From assembly GCF_030272615.1 (NCBI RefSeq), contig NC_081408.1:404109389-404173388 (forward strand): 64,000 nucleotides of DNA, given 5' to 3'. Each line of letters starts with the position of its first letter. Position 1 is the first letter of the stretch. Of this stretch, positions 45,924-58,030 are shown in pieces. The position numbers and the translations under genes are program-made. This stretch comes from Cryptomeria japonica (lineage: Eukaryota; Streptophyta; Pinopsida; Cupressales; Cupressaceae). The notes below the pieces were generated by a model. It was given only the letters and a program-made list of their open reading frames with translations, was not told where the DNA came from and ran no database searches.

Positions 45924-47549
45924 TGGTGTAGGGAAACTAACACTCCAAGCATGAAATTTTGTTTTATTCTAAGTTTTGTATGTTGTATTTTATGGTTTAA
46001 TAATGTACCAACCATTTTGGACTCAGTAGAGCCATGGTTGAGTTGTCCAAGTTTTTGATTGTGTCATTTGTATTCAGGATGCTATCAACCTAGGAAGTTT
46101 TAATGCTAAGGTTGATCACAGGAGTAGTACTTTGGATCATTGTCAACATTTAATAGGGGTTATTTTTTTGTTTTTAGGAATTATAGGATGCTTGAGGGCC
46201 TTCAGAAGCCTTGGAATGCACTAGAATAAAAAGTTGCATCTAAGGTGTCAAAAAGATGTAAAAGTTGTTGAGCAACATTTTCCAAATTTTTGCAAAAGTT
46301 GCATTTTTTGATGATTGGCATTGCAAATTTGGTTCAACCAAATAAAAAATTAGAATATAAGCCAAAATATACTTCATTTTATGGGTTAGAGAATCTAGAA
46401 TGCAAGAACAAGTTTGTGTTTTCAAGTAATGTTGATTTTTCACCGTTTTTGACAGTTTTTCCTTATTTTCATTGCTTTGTACGGTCCCGTATGGACTTGT
46501 CAGAGAAATATAATTGCAGGGCATGAGTGATTGTTGAGTGTACTTTCCAACAAGGTAGATTAGTAAGTTTTTTTGTGTTTGGTTGCAAAGATCTCATTCA
46601 TTATTTGAAATTAGTTGTAAAACCCTTTCAAGGTAGGGTTTAAGAGCGAAATGGCTCTAACCTGACCATGCATTGATGGAACCTATTAAAATAAAGTGGA
46701 ATTATAGGTTAGGGTCTGTACATATGATTAGAGTAGGTTTTTTTTGTCTTGTAGGCCTTTGTGGAGGAGCAACCATGAAGCCCTAGGCTCACCGCTAGGA
46801 GTTGGTGAGTTAGGACAACAAAAGATGTGCAAATTCTGAACACATGTGGATTAATGGAAGAGGAATGGAACCATGGTTGGAAATACCTCTGAGTTCCCTT
46901 AAAGAATCCCTAATTAAATTTGGCAGGTGTTTTGACTATTGAAGGGTTTTAAGGCCATCTTTCCAAGTCACTCGGGTAGGCTTAAACCCTTGAAAATAGT
47001 GCAGTATTGGAAACTCCATGTGTACGGATAACCCAGATGCAATTTTCCAATATTGTCTGAAAATTTGAAAAGGGTACTTAAATATAAAAAATTTTTGTGG
47101 CCATGTGTGGAAATTTTTAAAACTAAGCCCTAAAAACCGCCAAGGGAGGGCTAATTGAATTAGGCCTATTTGGGCTCGGTGGAGTCAAAGAGAGGCTAGG
47201 AAACCTTAAAAATGGGTTTGAAGATGCCCAAATACCTTAAAGACCTCAAAGACATAATGAAAATGCATTTAGAACACAAAGAACCAAATAGTATATTGTG
47301 ATCCTTTGCACGGGTGGTTGGAGCTTGAGAAGTGGTGTTGGGGATTAAGGTGAAAGCCTCAACAGGAGGTGTTGATTGACTAAGATCAGTGGCTATACCT
47401 TGGAGGAAAGAGAAAATGTATCAGACCTTGGAGCTCTAGATAGAAAAACCCCTACCAAGTGCCATTGGATGGGCTTGAGAAGTTAGAGGGTTGAGTAGGC
47501 AAGTAAACCAAGAAGGTGATTGGAACAAGCTCCAAGACTCTCTGCATCA
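45924..47549 (+). repeat. 3' LTR of gypsy B
   Basis: 1,626 bp. Relative to the 5' LTR it has about 46 extra bases near 46640-46688 (AAGAGCGAAATGGCTCTAACC within), and many substitutions near its start. Confidence 0.88.
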
Positions 47550-50500
47550 CCCTAGCAGAAAGCCATCTGTGGTAAAAGGAGAAGGAAGACCCAGGAAAAC
47601 AAACCTCTCTATGCACTGCTTGATATCTAGAAGCAAAATCTTCAAAGGCTCAAGCGCTGATGACACATGCATGATTACCCTGTGTTAGTTAATGAAAAAT
47701 TTAGTCTTCCTGATTAATTGCTTGTGGTTTGTAATTCCCTTTTCTCTCAATTCTTCATCTGTAGCGGCATATAGCAACTGAATTAAGATCTAGGCTATGA
47801 GGCGCTTAGGACGAATAAAAAGCATAGAGTTGTTAATGAGAGCACCTGCTACGACACAGGGAGATTGCGCTTCTCCTAGGAAACTCAATACGAGTTGTAG
47901 AAAAGGGAAATACTGCTTAATTCTCTCCCAATGAGAAACATACAATTCTAGTTAAATTCAAGAGAAATCTTGAATAACCTCCAGAGGGGGAGGAAGGTTT
48001 GATAACTGTGAGACTTCCTCATCTTTTGCTCTTATCTCGTCTTGCAGCTCCCTACACTTGTCTTGTTCATGGACCACCTGACTTTCTAGAGCGAGGATCT
48101 TGGCATTTCCATCTTGTAAATCTTGTTGAAGTCATGACATGTGATCCCGTTCTTGCTGCAATAAATCCTCCACATCTAGGAATTTATTTTCAGCTTGCTC
48201 CACCCTACTCTATTTTTCACACACATATGTTTCAAACCTTGCTCTTTCCTCCTAAAGCGTGACCTGTGTATCACTCAGCTGCCGAGCATATTTTTCTTTT
48301 AGGCGGATCTCCTCACATAGCTGTGAATGAATTTGGGTAGCATCTTTTGAAGCTGTTGTATTTCTTTCTCCTTCAAAGCCACATTCCTTGTTGCCTCTTG
48401 TCCTTTCAATTGAGAACTCACATTGTTGAGGGTGGATTGCAACTTTTCTTTTTTCGGAGTTGGCCTGGGTTAACAATCCCTACAAGCGGTTGATTTTAGG
48501 ATTTCTAGCTTTGTCTTCCTTTCTCTATTGGTCCAAGGATTCTCAGAGGCACACATTCTCTACTTGCATTTTCTCCAGATGATGACTCTTTTTGATGAAA
48601 TCTAAAGACACGACCTTTGAAGTTTCTTCCATCATTTCTACCTTTTCAGATACCGTAGCATTCAAGAGATTGACCCCGACAACATGCAAGGTGTAATCAT
48701 TGGGTCTCATTTGAGCCTTCGGCTTATCGACCTTTGGGAACATGGTCGCAAAGAAGAGACTATCCTTTTCCTCGCTGAATTGCATCTGTACATGCAGATG
48801 GGGTTGGCTTGGCACCATCTTTCTCCTTTCTCTTACCGGTCCTACCAATACACGTAGTCTTGGAATAGGTAAATTGTTGTTGATAAGCATCCGGGTTTAC
48901 AATAGCTTGGCCTACAAGCGCTGCACTAGGAGGGATTGCAAAGGACAATTGGTAAATAGGGCCACCAAAAGAGATCTAAATGGGATGTGCAAGCGTGGTT
49001 GGAGAAAACAACGGGATGAAAGGAGAGGCTCCTGAAGAAAATGGATTAGCGGATGCTGCTGCGACATTTGGGGGAGGAGTGGACTCTCTAAAACCAAGCC
49101 TACGCGAGATAGTTACTGCATCAGGCATTTGTGGGGAAAATGATGCAGGAAAAAAATTGGGGGCAGGGAGAAAAATAGAGACCTGCAATAATGCAACTTG
49201 AGGGTCGACCGACGCCCCGACGGGTGCTAATGTGAGGGTAGTGGGGATTTGGGCAGGCATAGATGCAACCTAGGACACTACATAAGATACAGATTGAGCA
49301 GAGAGAAAGGGAAAAGAAGGGCCTACCTGAGCCATAGATGTCACCGGTCGTTGAGAGACTGAAGGAACCTCAGGGACCCAAGAAGATGAACCCTTCTTGG
49401 CAGAACCTAGATATTGCTTTTTACTGGAAGAGAAATCAGGCGCCTGCTTCTTAGCCGATCTTTTGGCAGTTTGGGAATGGGGTCTCCGGATTGAACTAGT
49501 GAGAGGAAGAGGAATACTAGACTTAGTCTCTTTCTATTCTACATTTATAACTTCTACCTCCTGCTATTTGGCCACATCAAGGGATGAGTTGCCACATGGG
49601 GACTCATCGCCCGTCTCTTCATCTAATTTTTTGTGCTATCACCATTCGGTCTCAAAATGCTCATCAAAAGGAGCGTTCTTGATGTTAGCCCTAGGATGAT
49701 TCACTTCTTAAGAGTAGATCCATAAATCGTCCCTTTTTCTTAGGCCATGAATCCAAACTCATGGCTTCTAGCATGCTTCGGGGAATGGGCTTCGTTGGAT
49801 TGTACTTTTGTATGATAGAGAAAAAATTCAACCACGAGGGACGTTTCAAAATAGGAAAATCACTGGGACCCACATATAGATTTGGGTCATTCACTGGCGG
49901 GTTGGTGCATCCTTCCCATGAACTCTGCGGTTCATGCTTAACTGCATTTTGTCTCTTAAACAGGTACCCATTTAGGTCATAACTCCACACATCATCAATT
50001 ACTACCAAGCCAAGTTGCACTAGCTTGGAGGTCAGGATATTTTCAGTAATGCTCCTTCGTACGAGAGTAATGGGGCCAATAGCCTTGTGGTCCTCTGTTA
50101 TGGAGGTATCATGTTTTCCTACCCCTATAGCTCTGTCAATCTCCACCAACTACCAAAAAATTTCAAGGGCAAGGGTTCTCTCTGTGACATCGGTAGGTAG
50201 GCGGAAGGGTTCTTCAGAGAAGCCATGCACCCAGATAAAGGAAAAGTCACTACCCAAAAACCTGTCACAAGAGGGGCACTCATTGTACATCCAATTCATT
50301 TGTATCTGGGAAAAGTGAGCAAGAGGCTCTTTGGGGATCAAACTAATATCCTAAAGGATGAGATTCAAGAAATAGTCTGAAAACTGGTAGGCATCATAAG
50401 AAGCTAGCAGGATGGGCATCTAGGCCGACACAGGCATTTTGTTTACTGACTCATTATAAGTAGCCAATCACATGAATTGGCTGAAAAAAAGCATCATTCT

Positions 50501-51471
50501 GGTGCAGGAAAAGGTGAACTAGGAATGAGGCAAACCTGAACCGCCAAAAATGTTGAAATTAAGCTAATTGCTTCACCATTTCTTTGGCTATTAAGATAGA
50601 GAAGTCAAAATAAAATGGCCCTTTCTACTTCTGGCATTTGAATAGGAAACTCATCATAGGAGCAGTGATCTCCCGGTGGTCGAGGAGATATCTTTGAGGT
50701 CATCATGCCTGAAATCATTGTAGGACAAAGAGAATCTTGGAGACCCAGCTGTTGAACTCTGATTCAGTGCACCGTGACAAAATGAGATGATATCTCTTCT
50801 AGTGTCCCAATATTCCTCCATGGAACTCTCACCGAACACCTTCGTGCTGTCAAATATGGGACAACACATCATATCCCTAATAACCTCTGGGGTTATAACT
50901 ACTCTCAGAAGAGAGCCCTGAATTGAAGAAAAACCAAGCTCAAACCTATTGGCGCACACAACAATGAACTCTGGATAGTACGAAACCATGGGAACCACGA
51001 ACTGAGGAGCACCACTATTCTAGAATTTGACTACCATAGATTGTGGCTCGTTCTTGTGATTTACCATCTTACTACAAGCGACCTCTCTGAGGTTCTTTGA
51101 CTTTGTGGGAAGTTTGGGCTCAATGACATTCTCTAAAGAATCTATCACCACCGTCGGGTTGGGGGTGGCCGACTTTGATTTAGCTTTGGTTCTTTGATAT
51201 TCCGGCTTCGGGGGCACGACATGAGAGGAATACGAGAGCTCCCCAAATAAATCTACCCAGATTTTTCCTTGGAAAGAACCTGAGGAGGTTGCTTCCATCT
51301 CCATCTTATGCAAGAAAGCTTCTCTTTCTGACACCTCTGAAGATTTTCGGTACTTGGGGGTGTAAAATAAACAATATGATATGCACTTTTGGAGATCTTC
51401 TTCCTTAAATGCGTCACATGCCTAGATTTGGGCAAAATAAGGCATTTATTGACAAGTGCCTGTCCGCACAT
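47550..51471 (-). pseudogene. PML-2: long 3' extra ORF of gypsy A, env position
   Basis: Reads in the sense of pol after integrase. One frame covers 51334-49691 except for three stops (51020 TAG, 50654 TGA, 50150 TAG). It holds IQGSLLRVVITPEVIRDMM (about 50925-50875), PMD-like in pattern, and WVHGFSEEPFRLPTDVTER (about 50235-50180), which aligns with RVYGFKGRPYLLPLTVPNR of PML-1. Later frames encode a Pro/Ala/Ser-rich linker (49260-48976) and then long heptad-rich, Glu/Gln/Lys coiled coil (48890-47990), with the C terminus in the separate piece at 29728-30020. About 1,300 codons in total. No signal peptide, hydrophobic fusion segment or enzyme motif was seen, so it is not envelope-like. Function unknown. 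Confidence 0.6.
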
Positions 51472-52150
51472 ATGCCATTTTATTTTTTAAGTTGCAATTA
51501 ATTCTAACAAAGGATAATCGCCGCCATTTGTGTTTCCTGAGAAGACTTCTATTCAGTCCGCCTTTACTTTGAGCCACTTGAGGTGATCTGTTTGTCCAGA
51601 CAAATCTCCCCATTAAAGAGAGTATCCATAGCCAATGAGGTTCGCATGAGTTATAACAGACCTATGGGTATTCTGACTTAGATGCGATGTACCTATATAT
51701 ACACGTGGTATTTGAGGAAACCACTTCTCTTTTCAAGGTACAGGACAAGGCGTATGCTAAAATGAATAATATGATATGCACTTTTGGATACCTTCTTCAT
51801 TAAATGCGTTGCATGCCTAGATTTGCATGAAAGAAGGTATTTAACGACAAGAGCTTGTCTGCACGTATGCCACTTCATTTTCCAAGTTGCAATTAATTCT
51901 AAAAAAAGATAAGCCCCACCATTTGTGTTTCCTGAGAAGATGCCTGTTCAGTCTGCCATTACTTCGGGCCACTTGCGGCGATCTATTTATTCGAACAAAT
52001 ATCCCCATTAAGGAGATTATCTATAGCCAGCGAGGCTCACACGAGTTATAATAGATGTATGGGTATTCTAACTTAGACACGATGTACCTATATATACGCG
52101 TGGAGTTTGAGGATACCACTTCTCTTTTTAAGGTACAGGACAGGGCGTAT
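51365..52150. repeat. Two tandem ~395-bp copies with TATA motifs
   Basis: ATGATATGCACTTTTGGA recurs at 51376 and 51771, and GATGTACCTATATATAC(A/G)CGTGG near 51684 and 52079. Both copies run through TTGCAATTAATTCTAA and TGAGAAGA...GTTCAGTC. The block separates the minus-strand PML-2 from the plus-strand antisense ORF, so it is placed as a possible bidirectional promoter. Confidence 0.85.
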
Positions 52151-52267
52151 GCAACCTTCGAGCTAGACTTCGTCTACTTGTGTGAGTTTATGAGAAAAGA
52201 GAGTTGCGTCAAAAAATCAGGAGCACTGGCTTTCCACTTCACTCATTACCTGGAGCTGAAAATCCAC

Positions 52268-52275
52268 TATAAATA
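52268..52275 (+). promoter_or_regulatory. TATA box for the antisense ORF
   Basis: TATAAATA in CCACTATAAATATGTC, about 100 bases before the open frame on the plus strand. It would drive transcription against the element's own genome. Confidence 0.4.
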
Positions 52276-52365
52276 TGTCTATTCAGACATTCTTTTGCAC
52301 AGTTTCTAGCTCAACGACGAAGTTTCTTGAAAAATAGGTACTCCCGTCAGGCTTACCAGTAGTAA

Positions 52366-53015
52366 GGCTCAAGTCACTTTTTTAGGAAATATCTTAGACC
52401 AAAGGTTACGGGGGATGACACGACACAAAATCCTCTAATAATTGATGCCATCAAATGGGTGTTTGAGGAGGATTTCATTGACAATATGGATAGATACCGT
52501 GTCAACATGGATATCTACTCACGTTTTGTGGCTTCATAACTGGATGTCGGGATGACTAGTTATCTAACCTTAGATCTAGCTAAAGCGCTCTTCCCTCTTG
52601 AGTATCTAGGTGGTCTGGAGGATGTTGTGGCGTACTACGTTCTTTTTAGAGGTTTACCTCTAGCCTCAGATCTGCAACGTTTCATCACACTCGGTGAGGA
52701 GGTGACCTAGTATCCTCTTATAGACAGCCTGAAGACCATGTTGTTGTCATCTCATCACTTCCGAGCAGAGCTTTGTGCGAAGTTCATTTGATAGTGCCTA
52801 TTCCAATTGGCACCAAGTGGTATAGTGAATTCAAAGACTACATCTTCTTGCAGATCTTGATGCTGCATGTTCTCCCTAACCTGGTGCTTTTGTTGATATT
52901 TCAGGAGCTCAATGACGACTCTAGCCACGAGCGGTCAGAGGGAGATGATGCTGAAGATGAAGATGATGACTCTAAATTTCAGATGGATGAGGAGGATGAT
53001 GAAGACGATCACTGA
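52366..53015 (+). pseudogene. Antisense ORF of gypsy A with acidic tail
   Basis: A plus-strand frame opens at 52366 after a TAA and reads FFRKYLRPKVTGDD, IIDAIKWVFEEDFIDNMDRY, a TAA (about 52537), LDVGMTSYLTLDLAKALFP, VVAYYVLFRGLPLASDLQ, a TAG (about 52708), YPLIDSLKTMLLSSHHFRAE. A shift near 52780 leads to WYSEFKDYIFLQ and a very acidic C terminus (EGDDAEDEDDDSKFQMDEED) ending at TGA 53013-53015. The start is uncertain; an upstream exon is possible. It lies convergent to integrase, which ends at 53248. Antisense extra ORFs after pol are known in Tat-type elements such as Grande; homology to those was not tested. Function unknown. Confidence 0.5.
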
Positions 53016-53247
53016 TATATTGCCACCTTGTTTCAAAAGTTTGTCTCTTTATTTCTCAAATATAGGTCGCAGGCCTTCTGCATATATTGCACCAAGATAC
53101 TTATAATATAATTATTTCCTTTTGCTTTCTCAAGGTGTATCTCGTGGTTCACTTTTTCTCTTTGGGAATGCATGAAGAAACATAATCAAATAAATAAGGC
53201 ACACTAAAATACATTATCTAAATTATTTTACATTAGGAAATTTGGTT
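53016..53247. other. Spacer between convergent antisense ORF and integrase of gypsy A
   Basis: AT-rich, no gene. Probably holds 3' ends of both transcripts. Confidence 0.3.
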
Positions 53248-56200
53248 CTAGTGAAAAGGTTTAAGATGAAACCCATTGATAGGGATTCCGAGAGATTCCC
53301 CCTGCATATTCTTGAGATCAAAAGCATTAAAACCCTTGCAATTCGTAATGCAAAAGGGTCCCTCCCATAAACCATCAAATTTAGCATGTTGACCGAGCTT
53401 GGCTGCCCTCTCATTATACTTCAAATCAAGGTTGCCTTGTTTGAGTCTCGAGTCAGAACTTTTCTTATTATCAAACCACCTCTTGACGGTTTGCTGGTGG
53501 TTTTGAAGGGATGAAAATGCCACTTCCGTTGATTCCTCTTGCTCCATAAGCTATTCTAATCTCACCTCCATGGGACCATTTTCAACCACCTTGATAGATT
53601 TGAGTAACTGTAAGGCGGGGATCTCCAAAGACACGGGGAATAAGACATCCTTGCCGTAGACCAACTTGTATGGGGAGTTCTTTAGAATCTACTTGGGCAT
53701 GATCTGGTCTGCCCATAACACACTTCTCAAGTGGTGATGCCACTCCCTTTTGTGCTCAAAGCCCATCCTTTACTGAGTCTTATGAGATTCTTGTTAGTGG
53801 ATTCAACTAGGCCATTTCCATGTGGATAGTAGTTTGAGGAGGTCTTCTGGTAGATACCTCGACTGAGAGAAAACTGGGTGACTCGTGAGCCTTTGAATGC
53901 TCACGCATTGTCCGATATTATGGTCTTTAGCAGACCATACCGACACACTAAATCTTCCAGAAATGATAATATCTCTGCCTCTAATGAATTCTTTAGGGGG
54001 ACAACTTTAAACCATCTAGTGAAGTAGTCAGTAGCAGTTAGGATCAACTTGTGTCCGACTGAGCTTGGAGGGTTGATCATTCCTATTAAATCGAGACCCC
54101 ATTAAGAAAAGGGTTCTTCCACCATTATGGGTCTAAGCGACATTGCCGCCTTTCTGCACCTACCACTATAGTACTGACATTATTTGCATTCTCTTACCAG
54201 AGTATGCACATCTTTAAACATATAGGGCCAGAAGTACCCAGCATGGGTGATCTTAATGATTGTGGTTTGAATTGAATAGTGGCCTCCTGATAATCCATAA
54301 TGGAATTCATGTAGAATATTACTAGCTTGGCCTTGGTCCATGCAATAGAGTAGGATTCCGTCGAAATTTCTCTTAAAAAGCACTCCTTCCACTAGGTGGA
54401 AGCTGTTGTTCTACATAATGTAGAGTCTATTCTTTTCGGGATGGAGGCCTGTAGGGAAAATTCTAGTCTTCATAAAATGTTTCCGATTCTCCATCCAGCA
54501 TGCTTCTGTTGGTTTGAAGGTGACCATTACAACCTCCTCTGTAGTAGTGTCGCCCTCTTGAGGGTCAGACTCTTGGGCTATATATTCACACAAGCCTTTT
54601 CCACGGATTACCTTGGTTGGTCTGACATCAATGTCATATTCTAGGATTTTGGTAATCCAATTCACTCTCTTCTCTGTAATGTCGCCTTCCATAATATATT
54701 CCCTGACTGAAGGGTGGGTGACATATACATTAGTCTTATTATAGGAAATAAAATGCTTGAAATTTTTTAGGCCCTTAAGCTTGCTTTTCAACAAAATTGT
54801 ATTTAGCCTCATATTCTTTCAGATTTTTGGAATGGAAAGCTATGGGATGATCACCTCTTTTGTCTACATCTTTCTGGGTTAGAACCATGACAATGCTATA
54901 ATTGCTAGAGAAAACATACATTATAAAATCCTTGGACATATCAGGGTTGGAGAGTATGGGAGATGGCATATTTTATCCACTTGAATGCCTCTTTATCTTC
55001 AAGAGTCTATTTAAAATGCATTTCCCTTTTAAGCATTAGAGTGATGGGCCTCACCATCCCAACAAAGTCCGAGATAAAGAGGCTAACAAAGTTAACTTTA
55101 CCTAGGAAGGACTGAACGCCCTTCTTGTCGACAGAAAGATGAAGCCCCTTTATTGCCTTCACTCAATCTGGATCAATGGAGACTCCTTCTTTTGACACTA
55201 TGTGCCCCAGTAATTTCCCTTGCAGGACCCCAAAGATGCATTTCTTTGGGTTTAATGAGATGCCAAATTCCAAACACTTCTGGAACACTAGCTTGAGATT
55301 ATTGAAGTGATCTTCTTTATTCTTTGAAAGCATGGTCAAGTCATCCAAGTAGATGAGGATGATTTTTTTAATGAGTTCCTTGAAATCCAAATCTATAGCT
55401 CTCTAAAAAGTGGCGCCGATATTTAACAACCCAAATGACATTTTTTGATAAGCAAATATTCCCCATTTGGTTGTGAAGGTTGTCTTATGTTGATCTTTTG
55501 GCTTTACTAATATCTAGTTATAACTTGAGAATCCATCCAACATAAAAAACATCTTTGACCTTGCTACAGTGCTTAACAATAGTTCCATGGGTGGCAAAGG
55601 GTAATGGTCTTTTAGAGAGGCTTGGTTCAAGTCCCAGAAGTCTACATAGAGTCAGATATCCCCATTCTTCTTTTTGACTAGCACCAAATTTGATACCCAT
55701 GTACTATGCTTGATGGGGTAGACAATCTTTGATTCTATCAATTTATTCAATTCCTAAGCCATAAGAAACTCAGTCTTTGGATTAATAAGTCTCTGCTTCT
55801 GTTGAACTGGCTTGACCCCATCAACGAGCTCAATGGTGTGCTGAATGATTCTAGAATTGTATCCTTTGAAATCCTCATATGATCATAGTAGCATGCTCAC
55901 ATATTCATCACAATATCAAGCCAATCTCTCTCAGTCTTTTGAGGGAACTTCCTTTTTGACCTTAAGTATTCTCCCATTCCCTCCTATCATTTTAGCGTAG
56001 TCACCTTTATTGCCTGTGAGTTTTTGCTTGTCATTTTTGGCATCACCATGGTCAAACTCTCCTGATTTTTGAATGAACAGAGAAATTTTCTCATCACTCT
56101 CAAAAATTTGCTAGTGGATGTCATTGTCTGGAAAATCTGGTCGAACGATCACACAGACTGCCTAGGGATTGGTGAGCAAGTCAACAATAGGGTTGAATTG

Positions 56201-57228
56201 CGACCCAATAGTAGCCATCCAATTAGTGGATGCATTTGTCTTTCGAGGAACCCTCTAGATGTTGAAAGCATCAAAGGTTTTGATCAGATCCCATGTCCTA
56301 TGATAGTAGGATCTCATACAGACATTCTTGGCACTAGAGATTCCCCGGACCTGGTGTACGATCAGCTCACAATCACCCAAAACTTTCAACTGCTTTATGC
56401 CCATCCTTTCTGCCAAACTTAGGCCTTGGATTAGACCTTCATATTCTGCTTCATTGTTGGAGCAAGCAAATTGTAGGTGGAAAGACCTTAGGATCTGTTC
56501 ACCCGAAGGTGAAGTAAGGAAAATCCCAGTGCCTGAACCTACCTTGCATCTTGCACCATCAAAGTGTAAGGTTCAGAGCGCAGAAGACAACTCTTTTTTG
56601 GTTAGCAGATCCTTAGTTTTGGGATGACTTGATCCTCATCAAAAATATAGTAGGTACCAAGACTAGTGGCATGATAGTTGGAATATGTATCAGAATTTAT
56701 GAATTCATTGAGAAAAAATTTCTACTCTAGTGTAATATCCCCAGTCACCTCTTCATTTTCAAGAAGCTCTACCATTTTTCTCTCTTCATTAGAGATGGAG
56801 ATATGAGTTGGCTCAAAGTTGAGCATAGCCTGATCCGTTACGTGCTCGGTGTGTAGGGGTTTTGAAATAATTTTGAGCTTAACACCATGTTGGGTTTGAA
56901 GGATGAGGTGAGACCAGTCTAAAGATAAGTAACCTCCTATTTTGGCAGTGAAGTCTCGAGAAAGGTAGAGGCCAAAAACATGCGGTATGTCAATAACTAC
57001 TACTTCTTGAGACATGTTGACACTAGGACACACAAACAATGTCAGCGAAAGGCTTTTAATAAGACCCACAGTTTGAACCTTATTTCCATCTAGTTGCATA
57101 ACACCCCTATTTAAAGGCTCATATTTAATATTGAAAACCTCAACAATTTCCTTAGGCATGATGGTGGTGTTGGCATTAGAATCTATCATAGAATTGTGTA
57201 AAAGTTTATTTCTTACTATGAGGGTCAA
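53248..57228 (-). pseudogene. Pol of gypsy A: protease, RNase H-like, RT, RNase H, integrase
   Basis: Protease (57228-56722) reads HNSMIDSNANTTIMPKEI, with Asn replacing the active-site Gly. RNase H-like domain (about 56575-56240): LHFDGARCKVGSGTGIFL, NNEAEYEGLIQGLSLAE, KVLGDCELIVHQV, all its acidic residues in place. It is followed by VRPDFPDNDIH. RT (about 55850-55150) has LVLVKKKNGDI, FGLLNIGATF and ILIYLDDLTML (near 55345), with Asp-Asp intact. The connection/RNase H lies at 54969-54770 and in frames to 54411. Integrase: H2C2 region HYGLSGGHYS...LVREC (54392-54180), the core GLDLIGMINPPS...DYFTRW, then YYPHGNGLVESTNKNL, and C-terminal GLWEGPFCITNCKG (53345). Stops and frameshifts are numerous. 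Confidence 0.8.
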
Positions 57229-58030
57229 ATAGAAAGGATTTGGTTAGGCTTACCTTCCACTTGGGATTTAGGAGGTACAACCTCATTTGTGAACACTGTC
57301 GATGAGCATGGTTGTTCTACGGGGGGCTGAAATATTTCTTCACTGGCTCACGAAGAACAAGCAACATTCCTGCCAGCAGGTTTCTCCACCTCTGATAGAG
57401 ATTCTTTCAACTGATTCTTCTGCTTTGGGATACTAAGGAGATCCCATAAGGAGACATTGGTCGGGGCTTTCTTTAGCTGCTCCACCACATCCAACACTGA
57501 TGGTATTGATGTCCTTGCCTCTCGTGGCTTATAGAGGAGAAATTCCTTTCTCGGATATGTGGTAGCAACTATGGGTTGTTAAGGACGTTTATCTAAGATG
57601 AATCTCCCATGCATGCCTACATTCTCTCCCATGAAACATCTTTTTGACTGAAGGTTCTAATTCGACTGCACTTGAGGATCCCCCGAGCTTGATGTGGCTA
57701 TGCCATTTGTGAGCACGACGTCTTTGTCCTCCATCCAAGAGAATAATGCATGGTCTGAAGCTATCTTCATTTCCTACCCTATTGACATACCTTGCATCTA
57801 TGCAATGAGAGACACATCGTTCATGCCAGGCGATGCATAAACCGAATCATCCGAAGCCACACCTAGGCTCCGCTGATCTACAGTTTTTTGTTGCAAATTG
57901 CCTTTCAGGAAATTTCTTGGGGAGTGGGTGTTGTTACATGGAAAACACCAAGAATTGCTATATTGGGAAATGGAACTATTTGGCCATTTTGCTGACTTGA
58001 GGAAGTTCAGTTATTCACATATTGGTTTTG
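57229..58030 (-). other. Gag-protease linker of gypsy A, decayed
   Basis: Between the gag linker and protease. The translation in several frames is Ser/Pro/Asp-rich with a possible zinc-knuckle remnant (WCFPCNNTH, near 57950). No single frame is kept. Confidence 0.4.

Larger units (their letters stand above)
30021..47549 (+). mobile_element. Ty3/gypsy chromovirus B, inserted in gypsy A and carrying gypsy C
   Basis: LTRs at 30021-31591 and 45924-47549 have inverted termini TGGTG(C/T)...GCATCA. The targets are CCATA (30016-30020) and CCCTA (47550-47554), a duplication with one substitution. Without C the element is about 7.8 kb. Gag, zinc knuckle, protease, RT, RNase H and integrase lie at 31672-35966, and the chromodomain resumes at 45652 after C. 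Confidence 0.85.

Noticed and set aside
48742-50318. Plus-strand frames of 73-100 codons
   Set aside because: Shadows of PML-2, whose minus-strand frame has family-like composition and homology to PML-1.
47550-51471. Idea that the 3' ORF of gypsy A is an envelope gene
   Set aside because: No signal peptide, transmembrane anchor or fusion-type hydrophobic segment; it is a globular domain plus Pro-rich linker and coiled coil.
54396-56627. Plus-strand frames at 54396-54644, 56069-56422 and 56328-56627
   Set aside because: Each is antisense to recognisable RNase H or RNase H-like coding sequence of gypsy A.
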